The notes: a model not told the origin generated them from the sequence alone. Shown: positions 17,881 through 28,298, numbered from the stretch's first letter. The stretch: DNA of 53,948 nucleotides from an uncultured Lachnospiraceae bacterium (GCA_946538525.1 CAMNGU010000002.1:1-53948); one strand, 5' to 3'. Made by a program: numbers and translations.

Positions 17881-17967
17881 ATGACACCCCCTCTCAGAAG
17901 TCTTCCATCCTTTTGATAATTATACCATAAACGCCCTATTTTCAAAAGAAAGAACAGGTTTCATAAA

Positions 17968-20900
17968 CTAGTTAGTAATACCATTTGCATCGAACCAATA
18001 CTGTACCCCATCGATCCATAGGTATTGATTTGTTGGGAACCAACCGGAAGCATCCATATACCACCAGCCTGAAGCCCCATGCATCCACTGTCCGCCGTAG
18101 TAATCTTCTACCCACGCTCCATCAGAGCCGAGCCAGTATCCATCACGGTACTCACTGTAATCCATATATCCATCAGCTGTGAAATAGTACCACTTACCGT
18201 CTATCTTCTGCCACTGTGACTTTGGATACCATCCATTTTCATCTTCAAGCCACCAGCCATTCGCATCATTTTTCCAAACAGCCTTAGCCCCATAATCCTG
18301 TGTACCATCTTCGTTATACCACTTGCCGTCTACCCATTCATTCGAAGGATTCGTCTTCTTGTTATCAGCTGATTTGTCAGTATCAGACTTCTTGTCTTCT
18401 GACTTATTTTCTGAAGCACTTCCCTTTCCAGCATTCTTATCTAACGAAGTACCAGTAGGTGTTTTTGTGGAATCTTTCTGGTTATTATTTCCAGAATTTT
18501 CACCTAAATCATTTTCACCATTATTTTCAATGTTGTTTTGACCATTGCCGTTTTCGCTAGTATCACCAGTAACTTCCACAAGACTAATATTATCCATATA
18601 CACACTATGCTCTACGCCAGCTTCGATATCATCAAACTTGCCTAAAGCAACACTAAAGAGTGCACTTGCATCTGTTTCATGAGTCATTTCAAATTCTCTA
18701 GTAAAAGTCTGCCACTCACTTGTAAGACTGATTGTATTATCATCTCCTGAATATACCGCCCAGTCGCCACCATTCTTCTGCATACATACGCTGATGGTAC
18801 GATCGACAGTTGATCTGGCATCATACTTAAGTATATAAGTCTTTCCCTTCTCAAGCTTTACGCCGTCCTGCTTAACCTGAATACTATAATCCTTATCACC
18901 TACTGATTTAATATCTACTGCTAATGCAGTATCATTTCCTTCCATAATAGAATCAACTGCAAATGTTGCATCACCATTTTCATATGTCCCAGTAGTATAT
19001 CCTGAAAGACCTGATTCAAATAAACCATTCTTGATCATGGCATTTTCTCTTACTGCAACATTGTCTAAGTAATATGTTCCTGGCTTTGTAAATTCAAAAC
19101 TGACTCCTGCATCTTCGCTCTTAACAGCCTTAGCAAAATCAACTACGAATCCAAAGTTCTTCTTCTCGTCTCCCAGCTCAGGAGTATACTCCTTACCACA
19201 TACTGTAGCTCTAAGTCCATCTGCTGCGCCGTCTAATGTATATGCATCAAAGCTAAATAAATACTGTCCTGCTCCCATCTCAGCCAGGTCGCTCTGCGAA
19301 ACAACTACCGGATCAGCCTCTGAAGCGCCCTGAGGAACCTCAACCTTAACACTAAGTTCTCTTACATTATTTTCATTTGTAACAGAAACCTTTGCCTTAT
19401 CATCTTCATCAATGTCCCAATAACCAAGTCTCTTATCTCCCTGGTCAAATGAACCGTTATATACATAGTTTCCATCCGGTCTTACTTTCTTGCTGGTGTC
19501 TTCTGCTACTTCTTCTCCACCAACCTGCTTAATTGTTACATTCGAAATGGTAACTGGAGCTGTACTTCCTTGATCTCCAAGATTAAACTCAACTATACTA
19601 TTGGCATTTGTCTTTTCATCCATAGTAAATCTAAAGGAGTATGAATTTGCACCCTCATTCTTTGTTGTAAGTTCAACTGTCTGATCACCAAAATATCTCT
19701 TCCAGTTTGTTTTCTCTCCACCTTCAACATTTACAAGAATTTCTCTTGCTTCCTCAGCGTAAGCATCGAATGATAGTTCATATTCACAGCCTTTACGCAT
19801 AGGAATTCCAGTCTGCTTCAACTGGACGCTATGAGCTGCTGTTCCTACTGTTGAAGGATTAATGGTTATTCCATCATCAGATCTACTGTATGTTGTAGCG
19901 CTGTTTTCGCCCAGGAGATAAAGCTCCCAATTAGCTTCATCTGATCCAGACTCCTTGATATCATTTGAAAAATCACCATTTATTACATAGTTTCCGTTCG
20001 CATCAGGTTCTCTAAAATCAACAACTAGTTCAGGTCTCTCAGCCTTCTCTTCCATCTCCTTATATGCCTCGCCATCCAGCTGATAAACTCTCACATAGTC
20101 AATATCATAACTCTGATTATCCATATCCTCTACTGCCGCCTGATCCGGATCCTTTGGCCAATCTCCACCAATAGCAAGATTTAAGATTACATAGAAATCC
20201 TGGTCAAATGGAGCTGGATATGTCAACTGGTCATCATCATCATTTCCTGTGAACCAATAGGATTCTGAATATACCTTCTCTCCATCCACATACCATATAA
20301 GCTCGTCGGGAAGCCATTCAAATCCAAACACATGATATTCATTATGGAAATCCTTTTCCTTATCTTCAATCTTCTTCGTTCCCTGGCTCTGCTGCCCCGA
20401 AGAAGAATTATAGCCATAATGAAGTGTATGATATGAAACATCTGTGTCAGCACCAACCGTTTCCATGATATCCATCTCACCACACTTTGGCCACTGACCA
20501 TATCTGCTCTCATCTGAAGCCATAAGCCAGAACGCTGGAAGATATCCCTTTCCTGAAGGAACTTTAGCTCTACACTCAAAGTATCCATAAGTGAAGTCTT
20601 CCTTACCTTGTGTATTAATTCGGCCAGAAGTGAAATTGTAGTTATTTATATTAAATGTATCTTCCGCTCCAGGATTATCTTTCATCTGCTCAGCTTCTGT
20701 AAGATCTACAAGCTTTATGTCCGAAAACTCAACTGTAGCTGCTGCACTTCCTTCATCTGAATCATCAATCTTACCAAGATTTATCTGTGCTGCCACCTGG
20801 CCCTCTTTACAACTACCCATGGTAAATGTAAATCCGTATTCACCCTCCTCAGTTCCTATAACTTCTGTCGAATCTTTATAAGGCACAAACGAGGATGTAT

Positions 20901-21510
20901 CTGTTATACAGAACTGCATCTTTTTTGCCACATCTGATTTAGCTTTAAAAGAAAATTCATATTCATGCCCTTCTATGAGTGTAAGTCCAGCCTTCTGCAC
21001 CTGAACATGCCAGCTTAAGGAGCCCGGATCATTTATCTCTACTACAGCTTTCCCGTCCACAAAACTTACACCTGCATCCGCCGTTGCTCCTTCGCTACCC
21101 CAGTTAGCAATGGTAGTACTCCAGCTATTATCAAAACTGCTTCCTCCAAACACATCTCCAGCTACAACTCCGCCTGATTCCTTCTTCTCAGCCTTTGGAT
21201 AAATGCTTAGAATACCGTCATTCACTTGAATATTTTCAGGTATGATAGCTGCACCTGTTTCATCATCATAAGTCACTCCCGGATAAACTTGAAGCTCATT
21301 ATTAACCCAGCCCTTATGAAGAGCCTCCACATTCCAGTCTTCCAGGTTCAGTTCTTCACCATTAAACTCGTCACTCCACACCATGGTGTAGCCCTCTTCT
21401 CTACTTTCTTCAGGTCCAGCACTCTTGGCATACGCATTTATTGGCATACCTGAGAAAGTCAGGCCCAAGGAAAGCGCTGTGGCTACAACCCTTGTTCTCA
21501 TTCGTTTCAT
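17968..21510 (-). CDS. Secreted GH16 glucanase with inserted and tandem CBM4/9-like modules and cell-wall repeats
   Basis: A 1180-residue secreted enzyme. Residues 1-28 are a signal peptide ending in AYA. A GH16 (beta-1,3(4)-glucanase type) domain begins at YTMVWSDEFNGEELNLEDWN (residues 41-60) and its catalytic motif GEMDIMETVG is near residue 345 (ExDxxE intact). Between the first strands and the rest of GH16, about residues 120-280, there is an inserted jelly-roll module of the CBM4/9 type (LSWHVQVQKAGLTLIEGHEY). Three similar modules follow (starting near residues 507, 682 and 828, each with a NGDF/NGSF/NGLF opening). A Ser/Asn/Lys linker and aromatic repeats of the choline-binding/glucan-binding type (WYYFTADGYMD, GWWYMDASGW) end the protein. 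A divergent AraC regulator lies upstream. Confidence 0.9.
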   Translation of the reverse strand: MKRMRTRVVATALSLGLTFSGMPINAYAKSAGPEESREEGYTMVWSDEFNGEELNLEDWNVEALHKGWVNNELQVYPGVTYDDETGAAIIPENIQVNDGILSIYPKAEKKESGGVVAGDVFGGSSFDNSWSTTIANWGSEGATADAGVSFVDGKAVVEINDPGSLSWHVQVQKAGLTLIEGHEYEFSFKAKSDVAKKMQFCITDTSSFVPYKDSTEVIGTEEGEYGFTFTMGSCKEGQVAAQINLGKIDDSDEGSAAATVEFSDIKLVDLTEAEQMKDNPGAEDTFNINNYNFTSGRINTQGKEDFTYGYFECRAKVPSGKGYLPAFWLMASDESRYGQWPKCGEMDIMETVGADTDVSYHTLHYGYNSSSGQQSQGTKKIEDKEKDFHNEYHVFGFEWLPDELIWYVDGEKVYSESYWFTGNDDDDQLTYPAPFDQDFYVILNLAIGGDWPKDPDQAAVEDMDNQSYDIDYVRVYQLDGEAYKEMEEKAERPELVVDFREPDANGNYVINGDFSNDIKESGSDEANWELYLLGENSATTYSRSDDGITINPSTVGTAAHSVQLKQTGIPMRKGCEYELSFDAYAEEAREILVNVEGGEKTNWKRYFGDQTVELTTKNEGANSYSFRFTMDEKTNANSIVEFNLGDQGSTAPVTISNVTIKQVGGEEVAEDTSKKVRPDGNYVYNGSFDQGDKRLGYWDIDEDDKAKVSVTNENNVRELSVKVEVPQGASEADPVVVSQSDLAEMGAGQYLFSFDAYTLDGAADGLRATVCGKEYTPELGDEKKNFGFVVDFAKAVKSEDAGVSFEFTKPGTYYLDNVAVRENAMIKNGLFESGLSGYTTGTYENGDATFAVDSIMEGNDTALAVDIKSVGDKDYSIQVKQDGVKLEKGKTYILKYDARSTVDRTISVCMQKNGGDWAVYSGDDNTISLTSEWQTFTREFEMTHETDASALFSVALGKFDDIEAGVEHSVYMDNISLVEVTGDTSENGNGQNNIENNGENDLGENSGNNNQKDSTKTPTGTSLDKNAGKGSASENKSEDKKSDTDKSADNKKTNPSNEWVDGKWYNEDGTQDYGAKAVWKNDANGWWLEDENGWYPKSQWQKIDGKWYYFTADGYMDYSEYRDGYWLGSDGAWVEDYYGGQWMHGASGWWYMDASGWFPTNQYLWIDGVQYWFDANGITN

Positions 21511-21829
21511 TTCGTTCTCCTTTCAATTCCCTTTTGAAACTTTTTTGTTTTATTCTTTGTCGTTTTATTCTTCTTTTTTCGTCTTATTTTTTCTTAATTC
21601 TTTTCCGATCACTTTTGTATATTTAATATAGGGAAAATGAAATCGTTTTTATATATTATCCGATACCAAAAATACAAAATTGATGAACCAATTTTTATGG
21701 AAATTTTTTTTCCAATATGATACGATGACATTAATTTACAAATGTTTAGCTAGAATTTATACAGATTGGATAACCGCCATATTTTTTGTTGATTTTTTAT
21801 ATGTCAATCTATTATCGAGGTGATACATT
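21511..21829. promoter_or_regulatory. Divergent control region between the GH16 gene and the AraC gene
   Basis: This 319-base gene-free stretch is very AT-rich and must hold both promoters. Toward araC, a ribosome site GAGGTGAT lies just before the ATG at 21830 and a weak TTGTTG/TATTAT pair with 18-base spacing lies before it. Toward the GH16 gene, AATATATAAAAA near 21645-21660 could be part of a -10 region, and GGAGAACG precedes its ATG. I see no clear operator repeat. Confidence 0.45.
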
Positions 21830-22561
21830 ATGAAAAATACCGAAGAATATTTCTTGCAAGACAGTGAGATGCATAGAGCTCCCGATGAGGAAATAGACTT
21901 TTTCCATGCAGTATGCAATGGAGATATGGAGAAAATATATAAAAATTGTGAAGAGCATCGTTTTCTTGATTCAGAAGGTGTAGGAAAACTATCAAAGGAT
22001 CCAGTGCAGAATTTCAGATTCCATCTGGTGGTTACTGCTGCGCTTATAACTCGTAACTGTATTGAAAAAGGACTAGAGCAGGAAAAAGCATTTCGAATGA
22101 GTGATTTTTATATTAGAAAGCTGGATGACGCAAAAACAATCAAAGAAGTGGAGGCCATTCACGATGCCCTGGTTCTGGACTTCACAGGTAAGATGAGACT
22201 CCTCAGGAAAAACAAGGGAATCTCAAAACCCGTTAATAGATGCCTTGATTATATCTATACTCATATTTATGAAAGAATCACCATAGAAGAACTGGCAAAG
22301 AATTCAAATGTATCAAAGAGCTATCTCTCAAGACAGTTTGCAAAAGAAGTTGGAATTCCGATCAGTGATTATATTAGAGAGAATAAGATTGAGATTGCTC
22401 AAGAAAAACTCCGTACAACAGAAGAAAGCATACTGGATATCTCCTGCATGCTTTCATTTGCTTCTCAAAGTCATTTTATTAGTGTGTTTAAAGATATAAC
22501 GGGGGTAACCCCTAAGAAATACCGCGCCCTCAACAAAGGGAGCAGATGGTCAATTTCGTAA
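21830..22561 (+). CDS. AraC-family transcriptional regulator
   Basis: A 243-residue regulator. The last about 100 residues are a two-helix-turn-helix AraC domain: CLDYIYTHIYERITIEELAK, NSNVSKSYLSRQFAKEVGIP and DISCMLSFASQSHFISVFKD, ending in the signature GVTPKKYRAL. The N-terminal 130 residues are helical and lack an obvious cupin; they may be a sensory or dimerisation region. It diverges from the GH16 glucanase gene, so control of that gene is likely, though not shown. It converges with the rRNA methyltransferase gene through the tandem repeat at 22571-22668. Confidence 0.9.
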   Translation: MKNTEEYFLQDSEMHRAPDEEIDFFHAVCNGDMEKIYKNCEEHRFLDSEGVGKLSKDPVQNFRFHLVVTAALITRNCIEKGLEQEKAFRMSDFYIRKLDDAKTIKEVEAIHDALVLDFTGKMRLLRKNKGISKPVNRCLDYIYTHIYERITIEELAKNSNVSKSYLSRQFAKEVGIPISDYIRENKIEIAQEKLRTTEESILDISCMLSFASQSHFISVFKDITGVTPKKYRALNKGSRWSIS

Positions 22562-22570
22562 AAGTCAAAC

Positions 22571-22668
22571 TTATAAAAACATCATATCTTTTATCTGAAA
22601 AAGATATCTTTATAAGAACATCATATCTTTTATCTGAAAAAAGATATCTTTATAAGAACATCATATCT
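22571..22668. repeat. 39/40-bp tandem repeat forming a convergent terminator region
   Basis: Two and a half copies start at 22571, 22610 and 22650, each beginning TTATAARAACATCATATC. Each full copy contains the inverted repeat ATATCTTTT / AAAAGATAT, so each can form an AT-rich hairpin. The third, partial copy is the 3' end and stop codon of the methyltransferase gene (coding DMMFL-stop). The array lies between convergent genes and probably arose by duplication of the gene end plus its terminator. Confidence 0.85.
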
Positions 22669-23507
22669 ACATTTGCCAGTCTCTGTCTTAACGCTTCATA
22701 AGAGACTATTGTTGCTGATGAGGCTGCATTTAGGCTTTCCAGTTCACCTAACATAGGAATACGAAGGAGCTTATCAGCCTGATCTGTAACTTCCTGAGAG
22801 AGTCCATTCCCCTCATTTCCAACCATAAATGCTGATGGGCCTGTAAGATCCAGATCATATACAGATTTGCCCTCCAGGTGCATTCCGTATACAGTGATTC
22901 CTGCCTCTTTAAGTTTTGCAATATCTCCTATAAGGTCATAAGTAATGACAATCTTCTTTCTGAAAATTGCGCCCATTGTTGCTCTTACAACCTTTGGACT
23001 ATAAATATCCACAGAATCATAGCTTACAAGAATTCCAGATACTCCGGCACCCTCTGCGCTTCGGATAATACTTCCCATATTTCCAGGATCCTGCAGCCTT
23101 TCTACAATAAGTATCATAGGATTACTATCCTGCACCGTACTTCCCGGAACCGGTTCTTTTGCAATGATATCATCCAATTTATATTCGCGAATATTAACTA
23201 ATGCCACAACCCCCTGAGGTCTATCTGTCTGCGCCAGCTTTCTAAGTACATTATCAGATACAATGTAGCATTTCTTCTTAACAGTAGATTGATTTACAAG
23301 TCTAAGCAACTTGCTATCATCATCAATATGATTATTGAAGAAGTCCTGAGTAAAGAATATTTCGTCAAGATCATTGATTGGAATCTCCCTAACCATTCGA
23401 GGACCTTCCACCAGATATTTTCCGGAATATCGTCTTTCCTTAGCACTGCTCATTATCTTGGTTATACGCTTAACATGCTCATTTTTTACTGATGTTATTC
23501 TTTCCAT
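22650..23507 (-). CDS. TrmH/SpoU-family RNA 2'-O-methyltransferase
   Basis: A 285-residue SPOUT methyltransferase. The N-terminal part (KYLVEGPRMVREI, residues 29-41) is the L30e-like substrate-binding domain. The C-terminal part shows the three knot motifs: VERLQDPGNMGSIIRSAEGA (near residues 134-153), AFMVGNEGNGLSQEV and IPMLGELESLNAASSATIVS. This gives a 23S rRNA or tRNA 2'-O-ribose methyltransferase; the exact target nucleotide cannot be told from sequence. It is a single-gene unit whose 3' end is embedded in a tandem repeat. Confidence 0.9.
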   Translation of the reverse strand: MERITSVKNEHVKRITKIMSSAKERRYSGKYLVEGPRMVREIPINDLDEIFFTQDFFNNHIDDDSKLLRLVNQSTVKKKCYIVSDNVLRKLAQTDRPQGVVALVNIREYKLDDIIAKEPVPGSTVQDSNPMILIVERLQDPGNMGSIIRSAEGAGVSGILVSYDSVDIYSPKVVRATMGAIFRKKIVITYDLIGDIAKLKEAGITVYGMHLEGKSVYDLDLTGPSAFMVGNEGNGLSQEVTDQADKLLRIPMLGELESLNAASSATIVSYEALRQRLANVDMMFL

Positions 23508-23684
23508 AGTAATACCTTAAACCCTAATCACCTTAAAATTTATTGCCTGTAACCATCAGATAATTCTATAACTCTTCACTAATTATTTAGTTTTCTCCCA
23601 CCACTATATTATTATAATAAAAAATATGTATAAGATAAATCCATATTTTTATATTATTTTATATATTTATATAATTCTAAAAAA

Positions 23685-26600
23685 TCATTTAGATTTTCTC
23701 TCTCTTATAATGACCTTATCCTGGCCATATTCTAATTTTAGTGCTTCCTCTATTCCAGTTTCAAGATCAACTCCCAAACTGCAGGTTACACATTTGGCTT
23801 CTTCCCGAAGCTGAATATATACAGGTGTATGTCCCAAATGTTCCTTCAAAACAGTAAAGAAACCATTCCTCTCTTTCTTCAGTGTTTCCTCATTTTCAAA
23901 CAGAACCCAAAGTTCTTTCTTTCGAGCCATATTCTTAGCTCTTGTACTTTCAATCATAGAAGTAAGAGAATAGATATCTTGTGCGATAAATTTGCTTTCA
24001 TCATCTGACACCTGTGCTCTACCCTTAATAATAACTGCTTCATTTTCATTCAGCAGATATCTATACTTTTCATAAGCCTTCGGGAACACCAGCACCTCAA
24101 CTGTACCAAAAAGATCTTCAATATTGATGATAGCCATATTCTCACCATTACGGGTTATTCTGGTATTGATATTCTCAATCAGTCCACCAATGGTATACTG
24201 CTTATTATCAACTGCTTCAACCATTCCGGTTTCTTCATCCATTTCAAACTCAGCTGTGGTAATATCTGTCTTTTCATCCAGCACATCTCTCACATCATCC
24301 AGCGGATGACCACTGATATATAGCCCCAGCATCTGCTTCTCACCACTTAAAATGATATCCTTCGAAAACTCCGGAATATCCGGATAATTAACTTTGTACT
24401 GTTCCTGTTCCTCTTCTGTAGCAAAGTCAAGAAGGGACATCTGACCAGATGCATTCTTTTTCTTCTCAGCGTTGATAGCATTTGCTACATCTGCATAGGA
24501 AGTCATCATCTGCTTCCTGTTTGCACCAAGTGAGTCAAATGCACCAGCCATAATAAAGCTCTCAATAGTCCTCTTATTCGCTTCCTTACCTGAAAGCCTT
24601 CTAATAAAATCAGCTAGATCTTTATATTTCCCATTTAACTTTCGTTCTTCAATTATGGCATCAACTACAGCATCGCCCACTGACTTTATCGCAGACATAC
24701 CATATCTGATACCACAAGGTTCACCATCATCATTTACAGCAACAGAGAATTTTCCTTCTCCCTCATTGACATCAGGGGGCAACATCTTAATCCCCATACG
24801 CCTAACAGCCTCGATATAACTTCTAAGCTTTGGAGCCTTATCTCTAACCGATGTAAGAAGTGCCGCCATATAATCCAGTGGATAGTACTTCTTCAGGTAT
24901 GCTGTCTGATAAGTAACTACGCAGTAAGCTGCAGCATGAGACTTGTTAAATGCGTAGCTGGCAAAGTCTGTCATCTCATCAAATATCTTATTAGCAACTT
25001 CTTCGCTAATACCATTCTTGATACAACCAGGAACGCCTATTGACTCATTTCCATATACAAAGTACTCTCGTTCCTTCTCCATGACTCCAGCTTTTTTCTT
25101 TGCCATGGCACGACGAACCTCATCCGACTTACCCATGCTATAACCAGCCAGGGACATAACTATCTGCATAACTTGCTCCTGGTACACAATACAACCATAG
25201 GTTGTTTCCAGGATTGGTTTTAGCTCTGGTGTATCATAGGTAACTGCATCAGCATTATTCTTACCCTTTATATATTGAGGGATGAAATCCATAGGTCCTG
25301 GACGATATAGAGAAATTCCAGCCACCACATCTTCAAGAGAATGAGGCTTAAGCTCCTTCATGAACCGCTGCATTCCTCCACTCTCCAGCTGAAATATTCC
25401 TGCACATTCTCCAGAGGAAATGAGTTCAAAGACCGCCGGATCCGCCATATTTATCTTGTTTATATCTATTTCTTCGCCTGTACGCTCCTTGATGTTCTCA
25501 AGAGCATCCACAATAACCGTCAGGTTTCTAAGTCCCAGGAAGTCCATCTTCAACAGTCCCAACTGTTCCAGAGTATCCTTCTCGAACTGTGTTGAAACCG
25601 CATCATCACTACTATTCTTGCATAGCGGAACATATTCCACTATAGGATCACGGCCAATAACTACACCAGCCGCATGCTTGGACGGATGACTAGGCACGCC
25701 CTCCAACTGTCTCGCCATATCCACCAGATACTTCACCTCAGCACTTTCGTTATAATACTGAATGAAGTCCGGGCTTTCCTTTAGCGCCTGATCAAGCGTC
25801 ATGGTATTAGCACCATTTGGAATTGCCTTTGCAACCTTATCCACCAATGCACGATTCGTATCCAGAACACGGCCTACACTCCTTATGGCATTCCGTGCTG
25901 CAAGAGTACCAAATGAGATAATCTGCACCACCTTTTCAGGACCATATTTCTGAGATACATAACGAATCATTTCCTGTCTGCCTTCAGGGGCAAAGTCAAT
26001 ATCTATATCGGGCATACTTACTCTCTCAGGATTTAGGAATCTTTCGAAAATGAGTCCATACCTGATAGGGTCAATATCTGTAATCTTCAGCGCATAAGAA
26101 ACAATGCTTCCCGCAGCAGAACCTCTTCCTGGTCCAACTGCTATCCCATGACTCTTAGCATAATTTACATAGTCCCAAACTATGAGGAAATAATCTACGA
26201 AGCCCATACTTTTAATAACGCCAAGTTCATGGTCAAGCCTCTCTCTTAGATCAGGAGTTATCACTCCATACCTTTCAGCAAGCCCTGTCTCGCAGAGATA
26301 ACAAAGATATGTATATGCATCACCAAATTCCTCAGGCACATCGTACTTAGGAAGCTTTTGCTCTCCAAATACAATCTCCACATTACATCTCTCCGCTATT
26401 CTATGTGTATTCTCAACAGCCTCCAAAGCAAATGGAAACAGTTCCTTCATCTCTTCCTCAGAACGAAGATAATACTGCGCCTCTGCATATCTCATCTTTC
26501 TATCAGGATTATTCACAACCTGATTAGTCTGCATGCAGATAAGTATATCATGCGCTTCCCAATCCTCTGCTCTAACATAATGAGAGTCATTGGTACATAC

Positions 26601-27203
26601 AAGAGGGATGCCAGTTTCCTGCGACATTCTAAGAAGATCAGTATTTACTATGGTATCTTCTGGAAGGCCATGGTTCTGCATTTCCAAAAAATAATTTCCA
26701 GGTCCAAAAATATCCAGGTACTCAAGAGCTGCCTTCTTACCTTCCTCATAGAGACGGCGTCTAAGGTAAAATGCCACTTCTCCCTGAAGACATGCAGATA
26801 GGCAGATTATGCCCTCATGATATTTTCTAAGTATTTCCTTATCTACACGAGGTTTGTAGTAGAAGCCCTCTGTAAATCCATAGGACACTATCTTAGTCAA
26901 ATTCTTATATCCCGTTTCATTCTCGGCAAGAAGAATCAAGTGATAATATCTTTCATCGTTCGCCCCAACCTCCCTATCAAAACGGCTGTTAGGAGCCACA
27001 TAAACCTCGCACCCGAGAATAGGTTTAATCCCCTGCTTTACGCATTCTTTATAAAATTCAATCACTCCATACATAACACCATGATCTGTGATGGCCAGGC
27101 TATCAAACCCCAGCTCTTTTGCTCGACTTACCAGATCCGGTATCTTCGCAAAGCCATCCAGGAGGCTGTATACTGTATGAACATGTAGATGAGTGAATGC
27201 CAT
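23685..27203 (-). CDS. dnaE: DNA polymerase III alpha subunit DnaE
   Basis: A 1172-residue replicative polymerase of the DnaE (not PolC) type. The N-terminal PHP domain is clear (FTHLHVHTVYSLLDG, residues 3-17; ITDHGVMYG; CTNDSHYV). The polymerase catalytic aspartates lie in MPDIDIDFAPEGR near residues 399-411, and GPGRGSAAGSIVSY precedes them. Finger motifs YRPGPMDFIPQYIKGK and FNKSHAAAYCVV follow, then a helix-hairpin-helix region and an OB fold (residues about 1000-1080, YTIGGLIENINTRITRNGEN). Clostridia usually carry PolC as well, so this is probably the second, lagging-strand or accessory polymerase. Confidence 0.97.
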   Translation of the reverse strand: MAFTHLHVHTVYSLLDGFAKIPDLVSRAKELGFDSLAITDHGVMYGVIEFYKECVKQGIKPILGCEVYVAPNSRFDREVGANDERYYHLILLAENETGYKNLTKIVSYGFTEGFYYKPRVDKEILRKYHEGIICLSACLQGEVAFYLRRRLYEEGKKAALEYLDIFGPGNYFLEMQNHGLPEDTIVNTDLLRMSQETGIPLVCTNDSHYVRAEDWEAHDILICMQTNQVVNNPDRKMRYAEAQYYLRSEEEMKELFPFALEAVENTHRIAERCNVEIVFGEQKLPKYDVPEEFGDAYTYLCYLCETGLAERYGVITPDLRERLDHELGVIKSMGFVDYFLIVWDYVNYAKSHGIAVGPGRGSAAGSIVSYALKITDIDPIRYGLIFERFLNPERVSMPDIDIDFAPEGRQEMIRYVSQKYGPEKVVQIISFGTLAARNAIRSVGRVLDTNRALVDKVAKAIPNGANTMTLDQALKESPDFIQYYNESAEVKYLVDMARQLEGVPSHPSKHAAGVVIGRDPIVEYVPLCKNSSDDAVSTQFEKDTLEQLGLLKMDFLGLRNLTVIVDALENIKERTGEEIDINKINMADPAVFELISSGECAGIFQLESGGMQRFMKELKPHSLEDVVAGISLYRPGPMDFIPQYIKGKNNADAVTYDTPELKPILETTYGCIVYQEQVMQIVMSLAGYSMGKSDEVRRAMAKKKAGVMEKEREYFVYGNESIGVPGCIKNGISEEVANKIFDEMTDFASYAFNKSHAAAYCVVTYQTAYLKKYYPLDYMAALLTSVRDKAPKLRSYIEAVRRMGIKMLPPDVNEGEGKFSVAVNDDGEPCGIRYGMSAIKSVGDAVVDAIIEERKLNGKYKDLADFIRRLSGKEANKRTIESFIMAGAFDSLGANRKQMMTSYADVANAINAEKKKNASGQMSLLDFATEEEQEQYKVNYPDIPEFSKDIILSGEKQMLGLYISGHPLDDVRDVLDEKTDITTAEFEMDEETGMVEAVDNKQYTIGGLIENINTRITRNGENMAIINIEDLFGTVEVLVFPKAYEKYRYLLNENEAVIIKGRAQVSDDESKFIAQDIYSLTSMIESTRAKNMARKKELWVLFENEETLKKERNGFFTVLKEHLGHTPVYIQLREEAKCVTCSLGVDLETGIEEALKLEYGQDKVIIRERKSK

Positions 27204-27273
27204 ATATTTGTCCTTTTCTAATTTTTCGTCTTATATTTACGGTCTATCTTATTTACTTATAATAAAACTAATT

Positions 27274-28053
27274 TTAGATTTTTTTAGTTAAGCTCTTACT
27301 AATTTTCTTTACATCTCTTTTTAGTTTTCGAGAATACTTCTTCTCAAAACTCTTCTGCTTCTTTGCATCATATTTTTCTGCTAAACGTTTCTCTAACTTT
27401 TTCTTATACTTCTTTCTTTTCAGATACTTCCTATATGCCTTCACATATCTTCTAGCATAGTCAAATGCTTCATCTTCGCCTTTTTCAGCCAACATATAGA
27501 GCAGTTTCTCCAAGCGTTTCTTAGTATATGGATGAAGTATATTCTTGCTCTTTCCATTAAGATAATAATTCAGCGGCATGGAATTATTATAGTCATCCTT
27601 GTGGTAAATCTTGCTGGCAGCAACTCTATCACAGAACATTTCTACGATATAGTTGTCCGGCATCTTCATACCTGTCACACTACCATCGCGCTTATCAAGA
27701 TCATAATCCAACCAGTACTCCAAATGATGTTTATTGCGTCCTTTATGGTGAAGCCAGGAAGAAGTGTAACCAATATCCTCTCGCTCAGCCTCATTCGGAC
27801 TACGATTACCCTGGAAATACTTGGCACCAACTGAGAATTCTGTCCAGGAATACTTTGACAGATCATGCAAAATCCCCTGCTTATAAAGTCCACATCTAAA
27901 ACAATTCTTACCCACCTGAATCTTATGTTCATTTATGGTCGTAAGATGCTTGTACCACTTTTGTTCTTTTATATCGTCTATTTTGTTTTTCACAAAATTT
28001 TCTATAGAGTATTCTGCGTCTACTTTTATTTTCATAAGGTCATTTTTTTTCAT
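27274..28053 (-). CDS. DUF5662 family protein
   Basis: A 259-residue protein. Conserved features of DUF5662 are visible in the first 180 residues: KWYKHLTTINEHKIQVGKNC, HDLSKYSWTEF, SPNEAEREDIGYTSSWLHHK, NKHHLEYWLD and MFCDRVAASKIY. The several His and Asp residues recall an HD-type metal site, but a catalytic activity is not established for the family as far as I know. The last 60 residues are strongly basic (RKYLKRKKYKKKLEKRLAEK), which may bind nucleic acid. It is 70 bases upstream of dnaE on the same strand. Confidence 0.75.
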   Translation of the reverse strand: MKKNDLMKIKVDAEYSIENFVKNKIDDIKEQKWYKHLTTINEHKIQVGKNCFRCGLYKQGILHDLSKYSWTEFSVGAKYFQGNRSPNEAEREDIGYTSSWLHHKGRNKHHLEYWLDYDLDKRDGSVTGMKMPDNYIVEMFCDRVAASKIYHKDDYNNSMPLNYYLNGKSKNILHPYTKKRLEKLLYMLAEKGEDEAFDYARRYVKAYRKYLKRKKYKKKLEKRLAEKYDAKKQKSFEKKYSRKLKRDVKKISKSLTKKI

Positions 28054-28258
28054 AACTATCGCCCTGTTATTCTATTTTTATTATTTTTTCTGTTTACGTT
28101 TTATTTGCTTTTCTATTTATTGTTCCATGTACGCGATCCATTTTCAAGTGTATTCCACACAAAATACTCTTGGCGCATACAGAGTGATTATACCACCAAA
28201 AGCCTTATATTTCTATGGCAATCAGGTTCTTCCGCCACCTGATGATTTCGATTGGAAC

Positions 28259-28298
28259 AAAAAAAGCCACAAAGCCTTAACTTCAAGGCAATGTGGCT
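28259..28298 (-). terminator. Intrinsic terminator of tRNA-Thr
   Basis: On the minus strand AGCCACA pairs with TGTGGCT, with an inner GCCTT/AAGGC stem, followed by seven T's. It lies 13 bases after the tRNA 3' end. Confidence 0.85.

Noticed and set aside
22571-22668. CRISPR array
   Set aside because: The repeats are contiguous with no variable spacers and include the end of a gene.
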